This document shows, one piece after another, positions 46,851 to 58,793 of a stretch of DNA of 64,000 nt. The DNA is from Xylocopa sonorina (taxonomy: Eukaryota > Arthropoda > Insecta > Hymenoptera > Apidae): assembly GCF_050948175.1 (NCBI RefSeq), contig NW_027490147.1:682001-746000 (forward strand). The letters are read 5' to 3'. Below the pieces are notes generated by a model. The model saw nothing but the letters and a program-made list of their open reading frames with translations, was not told the origin of the DNA and did no database searches. Made by a program: the position numbers and the translations under genes. How positions within the stretch are numbered: the stretch's first letter is position 1; each line of letters starts with the position of its first letter.

Positions 46851-47995
46851 GATTCGAGGACGAGGACCGTTTAAATAAACTTAGAAATATTGTTAACGAA
46901 ATTGTCGACACTTTCAAAATTACTGTTAAGACTTGTAAAAATATTGTAATCGACGAAACCATGGTTACGTGTCGAGGACGCCTCAGTTCTTGCCAATATA
47001 TCCCAGGAAAGCGTAATAAATATATTATAAGACTTTGTAAACTATGCCTTCCAGAAGGATACACTCACAACATTCTTATTTTCGTCGGGAAAACTGCAAC
47101 CATAATAGTTAAAGCACATGCGCATGCTGTTGTTATGACGTTGGAAGTTGAATTATTATTTGGAAACCGCATATTATACGCAGATAGTTTTGACAATAGT
47201 GTCCCATTGGCCGAGGAACTTCTGCAAAAGGGAACATTTATTTGTGGTACAGTAAAAATTAATAAAAAATTTCCCCAGCTGCAGACCATACGAAAACAGC
47301 AACGGGGTGGCTTTATGTATTTTCAAAATCGGAGCGGCTTTAAATTTTTAAAGTGGACGAATAAGAGGCCGGTATGCATACTAGCCACTTCTGAAAACCA
47401 CAAATGTGTTACTGTCCAGGGTAGTAACAATAAGTTAAAGCCGGACATTGTGTTCCTTTATAATTAAGCTAAGAAGGGGTTTGACCATCCGACCAGATGT
47501 CTTCTTATCACAGTTGATTACGCAGAACAGTAAAGTGGTATAGAAAAATAGTTATCGAATTAGTATGCGGGGCTTCTCTCGTCAATGCCTGTTATATATA
47601 TAGAAAATGAAGTACTAAAGGTATGAAAATATTAAACTTCCGCGAAAAAGTTATTGATTATCTCTTCAGTACAGTGGATCATCACGGTGAACAAACGTCA
47701 TCTGAAACTTAAGCAGTGCCCAAGAGACGTACACATTTTCTGCGGTGGTTCCAAGGACGCGCGAGAAAAACGAGACAGGGATATAAAGAATATTATAAAC
47801 GGATCTCTAGAATAAATGGTAGGCAGTATGCCGCGAATAGGGCGATAAAAGTAAAAACCTGTTGTAACCGATGTAAGGACCAACCGAAACTCTACCCAAC
47901 ATGTATTGAAAAATTACATAAAAAGATTAAATAATTATGTTAGGTTTATAATATTGATTTGTTATGTTTCAAGTATTGAATGTTTGTTTACAATG
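46851..47995 (+). pseudogene. piggyBac-like transposon 2: catalytic and C-terminal parts (broken)
   Basis: The frame from 46851 to 47466 contains DRLNKLRNIVNEIV, then NIVIDETMVTCRGRLS with the first aspartate, YADSFDNSVPLAEELL with the second, and LKPDIVFLYN. After one frameshift, PSDQMSSYHS and RTVKWYRKIVIEL continue to 47610. The cysteine-rich tail follows at 47716-47934 (TCCNRCKDQP, TCIEKLHKK). The N-terminal part is absent, replaced by satellite at about 46850. One frameshift and stops near 47470-47520 inactivate it. The catalytic domain is otherwise well preserved. Confidence 0.85.
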
Positions 47996-49288
47996 CGGAG
48001 AATTAGATCACAACAGCTTTGACAAGCAGACAATAAGAATCCCCAGCCCAGTGCAAGGAACAGTCGAATTTACATTCGTTTGAAGTGTAGAAATAGATAA
48101 GGGTAATGCGATACATAGAACATTACAACATTCTTGCTTTCGAACGTTGAAATGAGATACTGCACCGCACCGCATACAGCATTGGAACTCCATTGTTTTT
48201 ACACGAAGACACTATGAAACGCCGTCCCGATGCATATGTCTGTAGAATTCAGATTCTTCTGAAGTGTAGATGCAAATAAGCATAATGCTATTCATAGAAG
48301 ATTACAGCTCACTTACTTTGAAACGCTGAAATGAAAAGTGCTATCGCATTGCGTGGAGTAGTAAACTCTAATGCTTCGACACGCAGACACTTTGATCTAG
48401 CTTCTTGTTGCATGGAAATGTAGAATTCACATTCTTTTGAACTGTAGAAGCAGATAAGCATAATTGTATGCATGGAGGATTACAGCTTACATAATTTGAA
48501 ATCATGAAATGACATGCACAATTGCATTGCATGGAGCACTAGAACACCATTCCATTTACACGCAGGCACTACGAGCACTATCCCTTTGCATGGAGATGTG
48601 GCATTCAATTTCAACGGAAATGTAGAAGAAGATATGCATAATGCTATGCTTAGCATATTTCAGCGTACTTAATTTGAAACGTTGCAATGATATGCCGCAT
48701 AGCAATGCATGGAGCATTAAACCTCCATTGTTTTGACACGTAGACATTATGAAGTCACTTCCTCTTGCATGAAACTGTAGAACTCACATACAGGGTCCTT
48801 ACTTTGAAACTTTGAAACTTTGAAATGACAAGAGCCATTCGCACCGCATGGAGCACTGCAACTCCATTGCTTTGACACGCAGACACACTGAAGCGCCATC
48901 TCGTTGCACGGAACTGTAGAATTCATATTTATAGGAAGTGTAGATGCCGATAAGCATAATGTTATTAATTGAAGATTGCAGCTTACTTACTTTGAAACGT
49001 TTAAATGGGATGTGCTGTCGCATTGCATGGTACTTTAGAACTCTACCGCTTTGACACGCAGACACTATTAAGCGCTATTCCATTCCATGGAAATGTATAA
49101 TTCACAATCTTTGGAAATGTAGAAGCAAATAAGCATATTGCTTTGTTTAGAAGTTTTAGCTCACTTAATTTGAAAATTTGCAATGAGATGCGCCTTTGAA
49201 TTGCATGAAGTACTAGACCTCTTCCCTTTTCACAAGCAGACTCTGTACAGCGCCATCCCGTTGCATGGAACAGTAGAAATCACAATCA
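47996..49288 (-). repeat. Sat174 array, minus orientation
   Basis: About 7.5 monomers of the TTTGACACGCAGACACTATGA type. It ends in AAATCACAATCATTAGGC, the ATTCACATTCTTTTGAAG position of the unit, against Copia. Confidence 0.85.
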
Positions 49289-51480
49289 TTAGGCATATTA
49301 TTATCTATTGGCCATGATTTCCATTGCCTTTCCAAGATTTTTCATCAAACATGGTTTTTAGAGTCTTATCATGAATATAAGCTGTGGAACCGAAAATTCG
49401 TAAATACTTTACTTTAGGCTTTTTATCAAGCCACATTTCAAATGGCGTTTTACTTTGTTTTAAAGCCTTTGTTGGGCTTAAGTTTATTAAATACGTCACA
49501 GTTGAAGCTGCTTCCACCCGAAACAGTTTATTTAAACTGGCACTACTTATCATCGTGCGTGCCTTTTCTGTAACGTTTCTGACCATTCTCTCAGAAACAC
49601 CAATTGGGAAGTTCGCGGAACTGTTAGATGGTAACTAGTACCCTTTTCTACACAATAATCTTTCATCTCATTTGACAGATATTCTCTGCCATTATCGCTA
49701 TACCACTAAACAACTTTTAAATTAAAATGAGCCTCGCATCTAGTTACAAAATCTTTAAGTGCAGAAAATACTGCTGATTTATATGTAATCAGGTATGCTA
49801 CACGGTAAAGTATATATTCGTCCACAAACAGGAGAAAATAATTCTTTCCGTTAATAGTTGAAGGAATAATAAAATAATATACATCTGAATAAATTGAAGC
49901 GGCTGCGCTGCTTCGGTTTTCTGTAAAGATGGAGGAGAAAGCAGGAAGGAAAAGAGAGGGGAAGAACGTTTCGTCCTGGGCCTGACTCATCAGTAAGGCT
50001 ACCTAGCAGGCCCTGCCTTAGACGCTGGGATATTAGGGACAGTTCAGAACTTCTATATATTGGAAAGGATGGGTCATCGAGTACTTGCAGGAAAGTGTAA
50101 ACGGTACTGTCCCTCTAGTGGCGAGTGCCGCCACAAAATAATAAACAATGGTCGCTTTACATGCTCCATATTCTTTACCTTTTCGAATGATAACCGTGCT
50201 TGCTTACCTTTAATGCAAGCCTCACATAAATTATCATTCGGCACTATCATTTCAATATGATTTACATCATTGACCATTTTTTTATTCTTCAATTCTACGA
50301 ATTTTGATCTTCCAATGTGGCCCAAACGCTGATGCGACAGTTCATAGTCATTATTTACTGCACTATGAATCTGGTAATTAATCAACTTTTCACCATTTTT
50401 CATTTGAAAATCAGTAATAGATAAGCAATTTTATTCCTTACCTTTGATTATTTTCTGACCAGTTTTCATTACCTGACTGTTTCCATCTGTTACAAATACG
50501 ATGTCCATTCCTGCTTCTTGCATCCCTCTATCAGACAGCACCTTTCTGCCACCGAAATCTTCAAGGGTGGACTCAACTTCTCGAATGTCGAAAAGACATT
50601 ATCACATTTGACAATGTGATCCGACGCTCCGGAATCCAACAGAAACTTTAATTTGTTTTTATCGTCTTCCCCATTTTCATTGTACCCCGTCATAAAGGCA
50701 AACGAGGATGACCAAATCTTTGCAATATCCAATTCTTCTATTACTTGAGCTGCTTGGGCGATCACCTTTTTCTTTTCCGCGTGCTGGGCCGTTCTTTTAT
50801 AATAGAAACATTCTTTTATTTTATGCCCTTTCGCCCACAATCATGGCATTTTATATTTATCGTTTCTTTGGCCATTTAAATTATCTCTATCTGTATGTAT
50901 CTTCTCAGTATGTAATACTTTCGCGCTTGTCGAGCAGCCTGTTCGTAATTTTACTTCATGGACCAATAAACCAGTTTCTACAAATGCTAATGTTAGATTG
51001 TTTTCGGGAAATGTTCTATTGCCGTAATTACTCGCCATATCACGTTGGAAGGATTAGTAGTAAATGGAAAGCTTTATCCGTTTCTTCAAATTTTACATAC
51101 GCTACTAAGAGTTCCGTGATTATGTCGTTGAGTGGTGTAAAATGTTTGATCAAGGGCTGCTCTCCCTGTAGTTTTAAACTTAATAGTTTTTTTCTAACAG
51201 CCAATTGCGTTGCTAAATTATCCCTTTCATATATGCCATCCAATTTCTGCAAAACTTCAGCAGCAGTTTTCGTATTATTTGCGAAGCTCAAAATGGAATC
51301 TACTAAATATTCAGCATCCTCTCTGCTTTCCTCCAATTTTCAGTTATTTTTACTGGAATGAGTTCATCAATAATTATCCAATTCGCTTAACAGTGCACCA
51401 ATTCTTAATTGCAACATACTGTAGCGATCACCATCAAATTGTTTAATGTTCCTCTTGGTTTTTGTACTTTCCATATTTCT
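49289..51480 (-). pseudogene. Copia-type gag-pol: gag to integrase (broken, 3' truncated)
   Basis: On the minus strand, in order: gag (51480-50840) with KTAAEVLQKLDGIYE and a conserved LSLKLQGEQPLIKHF; a decayed zinc knuckle (AKGHKIKECFYY, 50830s); protease with FLLDSGASDHIV (50640-50610); the pre-integrase domain with ELSHQRLGHIGRSKF and CEACIKGKQARLSF (50340-50190); then integrase core pieces (NYFLLFVDEY, 49830s; RTMISSASLN and TPFEMWLDKKPKVKYLRIFG, 49550-49390). It ends at about 49289 before reverse transcriptase and RNase H. Stops, frameshifts and a 234-bp insertion break it. Confidence 0.85.
49903..50136 (-). mobile_element. Small foreign insertion within the Copia integrase
   Basis: Copia coding sequence stops after KRPLFI and resumes at SDVYYF on the other side. 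The ~230 bp between are GC-richer and flanked by TTTATT on both sides in the minus reading, a likely 6-bp target duplication. The insertion holds GTGGCGGCACTCGCCACTAG next to AGGGACAG. No tRNA-like promoter boxes or poly-A were recognised. Family unknown. Confidence 0.5.
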
Positions 51481-51660
51481 CTTTTTTTCATAAGGAAAGG
51501 TTTATATTCACTAATCATGTTCCTTTAATAGTTTAATCACTTATATATACTTCTGATATTACACTTATAATCACATAATCACGTACACAAAAGTTATCAC
51601 TAAAAAGAATATCTACTAAAGTGTTAATACTATTAAAATACGTAAACTGGGCCCATAACC
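51481..51660 (-). other. Copia leader with tRNA-half primer-binding site
   Basis: Directly next to the LTR, GGTTATGGGCCCAG (minus strand, 51647-51660) matches the primer site of Copia elements, which is primed by an internal fragment of initiator methionine tRNA. The rest is AT-rich leader before gag. Confidence 0.75.
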
Positions 51661-51984
51661 TATTGAATTATGGGTAAATATAAATGAAAAGCTGTCCAGA
51701 ATTCTTTATAGTCTGTAACTTTATTCTTAAGGTTTGAAGGTACGTCTTTACGTTTTAAACGCTCTAATAATTGTGAGGACACCGTATAGGAAATATAGCG
51801 TTCTCCCTCCTAAAGGAATAGACGACGCAAAGTCTGCACGTGTTTTCCTTTCAGGCCACTAGGTATAAACAGTCGAGAACTCTACTCGAACCGACAGAAC
51901 TATTTCACAGTTTATATACTGGATTCTATTTTCTAACTCAAGATTCATTTTTGTTTCTCCGTTGACATTTGAAATAATGCAACA
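51661..51984 (-). mobile_element. Copia 5' LTR
   Basis: In the minus reading it starts TGTTGCATT at 51984 and ends TTCAATA just ahead of the primer site, about 324 bp. The TGTTG start is usual for Copia LTRs; the 3' end appears to have mutated from CA. Satellite resumes immediately outside. Confidence 0.7.
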
Positions 51985-53775
51985 GCAGTAAGCTGTTATA
52001 TATAGCATTATAATTATCTGCCACTACACTTCAAAAGGACGTTAATTCTATATGCCCATGCAACAAGATAGCCCTTCGTACAGTCTGCCTGTTGGAACAA
52101 CAGGTTCCTAATGCTCCATGACATGCAGTGGCGAATCTCACATCATTGTTTGCGAGTAAGTAAGCTGAAATATTCTATGCATAGGATTACGATTGTCAGC
52201 TTTTACACTTCAAAGATATGTGAATTCTGCAGTTTTTTGACACGGGATTACGCATCGCATTGTCTGCGTGTCGTAACAATAGAGCTCTAATGCTACATGC
52301 CATGCAATGGGCCATTTCGTTTCAACGTTACAAACTTTGTAAGCTGTAACCTTCTGTGCATAGCATTATGCTTATCTGTGTATGCACTGCACAAGAATGT
52401 GAATTCTATAGTTCCATGCAACGGGGTCCGTCTGCATAGTGTCTGCGTGTCAAAGAAGTAGGGTTTTAATGCTCCATGCCATGCGATAGCGCATCTCATT
52501 TCAACGTATAGAAGTAAGTAATCTGTAGTCTACTATGCATGACATTATGCCGACTGCTGCTACTCTAAAAGAATGTAAGTTCTACAGTTCCATGCAACAG
52601 GAAAAAGCTTCATATTGTCTACGTGTCAAAGCAACATAGTTCTAATACCCCATTCATTACCGGGGCGATTCTCATTCCAACGTTTCAATTAAAGTAAACT
52701 GCAATCCTCCATGCATAGCTTTATGCTTATCTGCTTCTACACTTTAAAAGAAAGTGAATTCTACGGTTCGATGCAACGGAATGGCGCTTCACAGTGTCTG
52801 CGTGTCAAATGAGGAGAGTCCTAATGCTCCATGCAATGCGACGTCTCATCTCATATCAACGTTTCAAAGTAAGTAAGGTCTAATCGCATATCATTATGCT
52901 TATCTGCTTCTACAATCTTCAATAATGTGAGTTCTATAGTTTCGTGCAACGGGATGGTGCTTCACAATGTCTGCGCGACAGTACTACTGTACTAATGATG
53001 CATGCATTGCGATGGCTCATCTCGTTTTAACGTTTCAAAGTATGTGAGTTGTAACGTATTTTGTAATGGATTATACTTATCTGCTTCTACAGTTCCAAAG
53101 AATGTGAATCCTAACCATCCTTCCAACGGCATAGCGTTTCCAGATATCTACGAGCCGATGCAATAAAGTTCTAGTATTTCATTCAGCGCGATGTCTCATC
53201 TCATTTCAATGTTACATGCTCCGATGTAATATTCTGTGCAACGCGTTATGTTTATCTGCTTCTACACTTCAAAAGAATGTGAGACCTACACCACCTTGCA
53301 AGGGGATAGCGTTTCTAGATGTTTTCGTGTCGATGCTATAGATTTTTTATACTTCATACAACGCGACGTTGCATCTCGTTTCAATGTTTCAGAGTAAGAA
53401 AGCTGTAATCTTCTAAACATGGCATTAAGCTTGTCTGCTTCTACACTTGCAAAGACTGTGAATTCTACAGTTTAATGCAGAAGGATGGCGCTTCACATTA
53501 TTTGCGTGTCAATACAGTAGAGGTCCAATGCTCCAACATTCAAAGTAAATAAGCTGAAATCTTCTATGCATAACGTTATACTTATCTTGTTCTACGTTTC
53601 TAAAGAGTGTGTATTCTACAGGTCCGTGCAACGGGAAGGCGCTTCATAACGCCTGGGTGTCAAAACAGCAGATTTCTAATGCTCAATGCTCTGCGACGGT
53701 GCATCTCATTCCAACGTTTCAAAGTAAGTAAGTTGTTATTTTCTATGTATATTATTATATGTATATTATGTTTAT
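51985..53775 (+). repeat. Sat174 array, plus orientation
   Basis: About ten monomers, GCTTATCTGCTTCTACACTT type with some of the ACGCGTTATG type near 53180-53350. It ends at TTTATCTACTTGTATG, the TCTGCTTCTACACTTC position, where piggyBac 4 begins. Confidence 0.85.
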
Positions 53776-54098
53776 CTACTTGTATGTTATAAAATTTTCT
53801 TTTCTTCTAAGCACCAACTGACCAGGAAGCCTGTTACAGAAAACGAACTGAACATTTTTATTAGTGTCCTGCTTATATTGGTTGTAGCGCCCCTACCAGA
53901 AGTTAGATTATATTGGTCTCAAAAGGAAATGTATTCAAACGATCGAATAAAAAATGCGATGAAGCGCGATCGGTTTATATCGATACTTAGATATTTTCAT
54001 TTCACCATTATTTCCACGGCTAGGACTGAGGATCGTTTGTATAAACTTAGAATTACTGTTAACGCAATTGTCTACACTTTCGAAAGTACCGTTAACAC
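53776..54098 (+). pseudogene. piggyBac-like transposon 4: pre-catalytic fragment
   Basis: The frame reads TENELNIFISVLLI then VRLYWSQKEMYSNDRI, DRFISILRYFHFTI and DRLYKLRITVNAIVYTF, the conserved helical region ahead of the first catalytic aspartate. It resembles the start of piggyBac 2 (DRLNKLRNIVNEIV), so it is the same or a sister family. It ends at ESTVNT, and unrelated GC-richer sequence follows. Confidence 0.8.
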
Positions 54099-54431
54099 GT
54101 TGAGCGCTACGCCGATCTTGCTATACTTCTCGCTCTGGCGGCAGCACGTGAGCACTTGGTGCCGAACTCTTGACTGATGGGTATAAACCAACGATAACTT
54201 TAATACACTGTATCCGTGCCGTTTGGACTTTGAAAATGATACAAGCAATACATTTGTATACTATGTATGAACATAAGATAATGAGATGGGGAATTCCAGA
54301 GAGGCGAAAGAGCGAATACAAGTTGAGGGTAATTCTGAAAAAGCCACGGGAGTATAAAGACCTATTGCAGCAGAGAGAATTCAGTTTTATAGTGACTATT
54401 TTGAAAAAGTTTTGGTATCCATCAACTAAAA
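54099..54431. other. Linker between two piggyBac fragments
   Basis: A GC-rich start with GCTCTGGCGGCAGCACG, then a plus-strand frame (54170-54454) that includes PERRKSEYKLRVILKKPREY. It may be the left end and leader of piggyBac 5. I recognise no terminal repeat with confidence. Confidence 0.35.
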
Positions 54432-55757
54432 ATGTTGAGAGGACGAACAGGTAGTGACTCGTCGAGTGAGCTATTTGTACTATGCAAATGTCGGCGTATA
54501 ATACCACTACCATCTTCAGATAGTGACAATTCATCCAGTAGTTCACTAAGGAATACTGAAACAACTGATCCAAATGATTGGTTTGATCCGTAAGGCAACC
54601 AGCCAAACATTATACCTTTCTCAAGTCCCCATGGTGCCAAACTCGCTCATGAGGAAATGCAAAATTGTAGCACAATGGAAGATTTTTACATCCTTTGTGT
54701 GACAAATAAACTATTTCAACATATAAGCGAACAAACAAATATGTATGCGACACAAAGAACAATCGCTTCCAAACGTGTTGAAAAGTGGGTGTCAACAGAT
54801 AAGGACGAAGTAAAGAGGTTTTCTGGAGTGGTTTTGTGGATGGTATTGGAAAAGCTCCCATCTTTGTATCTGTATTGGTGTAAGGATACATTGTTTATTC
54901 AAACATTTCCGCGGAAAATTATGAGTAGAGACAGATTTCAAATTCTGTTGAGAATGTTGCATTTTGCCGGCAATACAAAAGTGGATGCTTCCAACCGTCT
55001 ATCAACGGTTGAATTTTTAATAAAAGAATTAAATATAAATTTTTAAAAATATTGTGATCCCGCTGAAATGTTATGCATCGCCGAGACGGTAATACCATTC
55101 GGTGGACGGATCATATTTAGACAGTACATGAAACAAAAAAAGCATGGATATGGGATAAAAATACTTAAATTGTGCTGTGATAATCATTACACTTATAATC
55201 TTTGCATTTACACCGGCAAATCATTGGATAAAAACATACAACACCCACAAATGTTGTCATGAATTTATGTGAAAATGTGTTTTATAAAGGCCATACTTTA
55301 TACACGGATAATTATTCTACGAGTGTGGATTTAGCAAACAAACTCATAACAAAAAATACGCATTTGGTTGGTACTCTTTGACCAGATCGAAGAGGCAATC
55401 CAAGTAAGGTTGTGACAGCCAAACTGCGACGCGGAGAAGGCATTGCTCAAGAGAACAGAAGAGGGATAACGATAATAAAATGGAACGACAGGAGGGATGT
55501 TTTAGTTCTTTCGATCAAGCATTCTGACGAAATGAAAACCATAATAACAAGAACAGGGGTGTCCTGCAAACCAAAAATTATTATTGATTATAATAAAGGT
55601 AAAACAGCGATTGATCTGTCTGATCAAATGGGTGCTTACAGCAGTCTACTTAGAAGGTCACTAAAATGGTATAGAAAACTGTTATTCGACCTTCTTATGA
55701 ATATTGCCGTCGTGAATGCGATACATATGTTCCAAAAAATAACAGGCATTGAATAAT
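54432..55757 (+). pseudogene. piggyBac-like transposon 5 transposase (broken, first catalytic Asp lost)
   Basis: A likely start at 54432 (MLRGRTGSDSSSEL) opens an acidic serine-rich N-terminus. HEEMQNCSTMEDFYILC, FSGVVLWMVLEKLPSLYLYW and MSRDRFQILLRMLHFAGN (54930s) follow. Where the first catalytic aspartate is expected (IDE), this copy reads CIAETVIPFGGR. The second (LYTDNYSTSVDLA) and third (IIDYNKGKTAIDLSDQMGAY) are kept. Stops at about 54591, 55044 and 55380 and a frameshift near 55265 disable it. It ends at NAIHMFQKITG, where Gypsy gag starts, so its Cys-rich tail and right end are gone. Confidence 0.85.
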
Positions 55758-56492
55758 AGCAATGAATGCAATGTTTTATCTCAATTTAGTCAGCCGCGAA
55801 CGAATATATCGGCAGTTGTACATTTACTTGTTAAATTTGATGGCAAATCTAGTGAAAGTGAAATTTGGAAGAAACAAATAAAATTGTTGAAGACGATATA
55901 TAAATTGGAAAATGACGTTGCACGATTACTTATCAGTATGTGACTGAAGGGAAAACCACTTGAATGGTTTCATTTTAAACCAGAATATATAAGTATGCCA
56001 TTGAACCGACTGCTGGAAGAATTAAGAGCTACGTTTTATCATCCACAAAGCAAAATTGAAATAAGGAAGAAATTTGAAGAGCGATTAGGGAAGAAGAACC
56101 AGACATTTCATGAATATTTGCACAAGAAGATCATTCTCGGAAATCGAGTATCCATCAACCACGATGATATACTTGAATATTTGATTGACAGCATCCCCGA
56201 TTAAATGCTCTGGCACCAGGCGCGTATTCAACAGTTTACAACAACCGATCAACTTTTGAGAGCGTTTGAAAAAATGATTCTTCGAGATCAAGTTTTGTCG
56301 AGCGTGCAAATGTCAACAAAGTTTGAGAAATGTGAAGACAGTTTCGTTAGAAATGAACGAAAAGAGGTGGTCAATGTGTGTAAGATAAAAGAATTCACCG
56401 GTAATATTGTACGAAGTTATAATTGTGGTGGGCACGATCATATTAGCGTGAATTGTTCAACGAAAGATCGCGGTGTGAAGAGTTTTATCTAA
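55758..56492 (+). pseudogene. Gypsy-type gag (broken)
   Basis: Contains VKFDGKSSESEIWKKQ, KGKPLEWFHFKPEYI and RKKFEERLGKKNQTFHEYLH, the capsid pattern of one Gypsy lineage. A knuckle then reads SYNCGGHDHISVNC with the first cysteine replaced by serine (56415-56456). Stops at 55940 and 56202 interrupt it. No LTR or primer site is visible upstream: the gag abuts piggyBac 5, so the 5' end is lost. Confidence 0.75.
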
Positions 56493-56559
56493 AGCGAGTG
56501 AAGAGAGTTGCGCGATATTAAGAGTATCGTACCGAAAGTATCTAAAAAATGATTTACTT

Positions 56560-56988
56560 AACGGATACGGGATCGAAGCATTTGTGGAATCAGGAAGTGA
56601 TTTTAGTTTAATTCACACAGACGAGTTTATTAAGCTCGGTTCTCCGCAATTACGACGCAATGAATTACATTTCGATGGTATAGGTTCAAAGAATGATACA
56701 ACATTTGGTGAATTTCAAGCAGAAATTACCGTAGATGGGCACTCATATCCGATTTGTATACAAGTAATCTCTCATACTATTATTCGACATAAGCTGTTGA
56801 TAGCAACATATTTCTTAAATGTAACCGATGTTAGCATTAGAGGTGGTAAAGTAAACTTTCGTCCATTACCGAAAGTAACGCGCGAAATAGTTGAAAGAGA
56901 AAATATTGTACCGGAAATATTTAAAATAGATGTAACGAGTGACGTGTTAGAAGTAAATCAAGTTGGTGTTTCTCATGTTCCTAATTAG
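56560..56988 (+). pseudogene. Gypsy-type aspartic protease (active-site Asp changed)
   Basis: Has the retropepsin outline: a hydrophobic lead, then VESGSDFSLIH where the family has D-S/T-G, GEFQAEITVDGH, and LLIATYFLN where family members have LLG-DFL. The catalytic aspartate reads glutamate. The frame stays open through 56985 before the reverse transcriptase. Confidence 0.65.
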
Positions 56989-57129
56989 CGAGTGGCGATA
57001 GAATATCTTGTTAGTAATTACAAGCCGAGTAATTGAATCTGAAATTGCAATGAAATTAATATTGAAAGGCGAAGTCTGTATATCAATCGGCGAGACAATT
57101 GTCATCGTCGCAAAATGAGATTGTTAATG

Positions 57130-58200
57130 TGTAGATAGAGCAGTGGATTGCGGCTGGAGGCGCTCCGTTATCTACTTCTGATTATGCGAGTCCGGTTGTT
57201 CGCGTTCGGAAGAAAAATGATTCGTTTAGATTATGTGTGGATTATCGACAAATTAATAAGAAGATTATTAAATATAGATATCCGTTACAACTGATTGAAG
57301 ATTAATTAGATCTGTTACAAGTCGCGCGCATTTTCAGTACTCTTGACTTGATAAACGGTTTCTTGCACGTGCGACAGGATAAATCAAATCGGAAGTATAC
57401 AGCATTTATTGTACCAGATGGTCATTATAAATTCTTACGAGTCCCTTTTGGTCTATGTAATTCAGCAGCAGTTTTTCAAAGATTTATAAATACCATATTT
57501 AGAGATCTTATTCGAGACAGAATAGTTCTAGCATACATACATGATTCGATTATTTCATCAAATGATATTGAAAGTGGAATCAAAAATCTTGAAAGGATTT
57601 GAATTTTTGCGAGCGGAGCCGGTTTAATACTTAGCTGGGAAAAGTGTTGTTTTCTGCAAACTTCTGTCCAATTCCTCAGGCATGTAATCAACAATGGTTA
57701 TGTTCGCCCCTCACTAAAATTGATGCAGTCCGACGATTTCCAATGTTAAACACGTACAATGTTTTCTTAAACTAATCGGGAATTTTCGTAAATTTATTCG
57801 TGAATACCCTGTAATTGTGCGACATTTGTCTAACCTTCTGCGAGCGACTGCTAAATTTTGTTTTGGAGCGACTGAAAGGGAAGCATTCATACGATTTAAA
57901 CTTTTATTGAGTGAGAAACCAAAATTGAATTTGTATCAAGTAGAAATATAGGCGGACTTGCATACAGATGCTCCTGCGTTAGGGTACGGAGCGATTTTAT
58001 TTCAAACAAATAACGAAGATCAACCTTTTCACCCTGAATATTATTTTCTAGTAGTAAAACAGCTTCTCCTAGATCTAAATGCAGTAGCTATGAGTTTGAG
58101 GTTTTAGCCATAGTAAAAGCTTTGAAGAAATTAGGAGTTCGTTCATTAGGAATTTCGTTCGTTACTGTTATTGTTGCCGAGCTATTACTCTTATAATAAA
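57130..58200 (+). pseudogene. Gypsy-type reverse transcriptase and RNase H (broken)
   Basis: Reads SDYASPVVRVRKKNDSFRLC and VDYRQINKK (57180-57265), STLDLINGFLHV (57337-57372), FLRVPFGLCNSAAVFQRFIN (57430s) and the catalytic box LAYIHDSII, where the family has YxDD; one aspartate is histidine. Stops at 57304 and 57600, and frameshifts follow in the thumb and RNase H region, where DLHTDAP (57955s) is the only clear trace. This enzyme would have copied element RNA. Confidence 0.8.
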
Positions 58201-58229
58201 TAAGAAAGATCTTTGTTTGTCCAGAGAAG

Positions 58230-58793
58230 AACATGATACATGTTGATGCGCTTAGTAGAAATCCTCCTCCTACGAATTTCTTAATCGATGAATCTGATGC
58301 AAGTCTTACAGAACGTTTGCGGAAAGTACAGGAAGAAGATAAGACTGTAATGAAACTTCGAGATTTAGTACTACAGAACAAGACGAATGATTATGTTCTA
58401 TGGGGGAATTTACTGTACAGAGAGTCTGCAGGTGGTATTCAACTAGTAGTACCATGTCGGATGCAGATACAAGAAATAAGGCGATCTTATGAGTGTGGAC
58501 ATTTTTCTGTGGTCAAGACTGAAGCTATCGTTCGTAAAGGTTATTGGATTCCATATCTTCGGCAGCAAGTTGAAAAGGTGGTAAGAAATTGTGTTGCATG
58601 CATCTTAACCGAAAGATACAGGGGACGCAAGAGTGTCATTTGAATCTGATTGAAAACAGGAGTATTCCTTTTTATACATTTCATATCGATCATCTTGGAC
58701 CGCTGCCATCAACAAATAAAACGTATCAGTACATATTTGTAGTGGTAAATGCTTTTACAAAATTTACATGGCTTTATGCTACAAAATCTAGGG
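58230..58793 (+). pseudogene. Gypsy-type integrase, N-terminal part (truncated)
   Basis: HVDALSRNP marks the RNase H to integrase link. The zinc-binding HHCC domain follows (CGHFSVVKTEAIVRKGYWIP, then CVACILTERY at 58595). After one frameshift, HIDHLGPLPST gives the first core aspartate and VVVNAFTKFTWLY the next conserved strand. It ends at ATKSRDG, at about 58793, where minus-orientation satellite begins. The second half of the core and the 3' LTR are missing. Confidence 0.8.

Noticed and set aside
50112..50134. R2 or R1 28S target site in the small Copia insertion (AGGGACAG)
   Set aside because: Only a few bases match and no 28S context is present.
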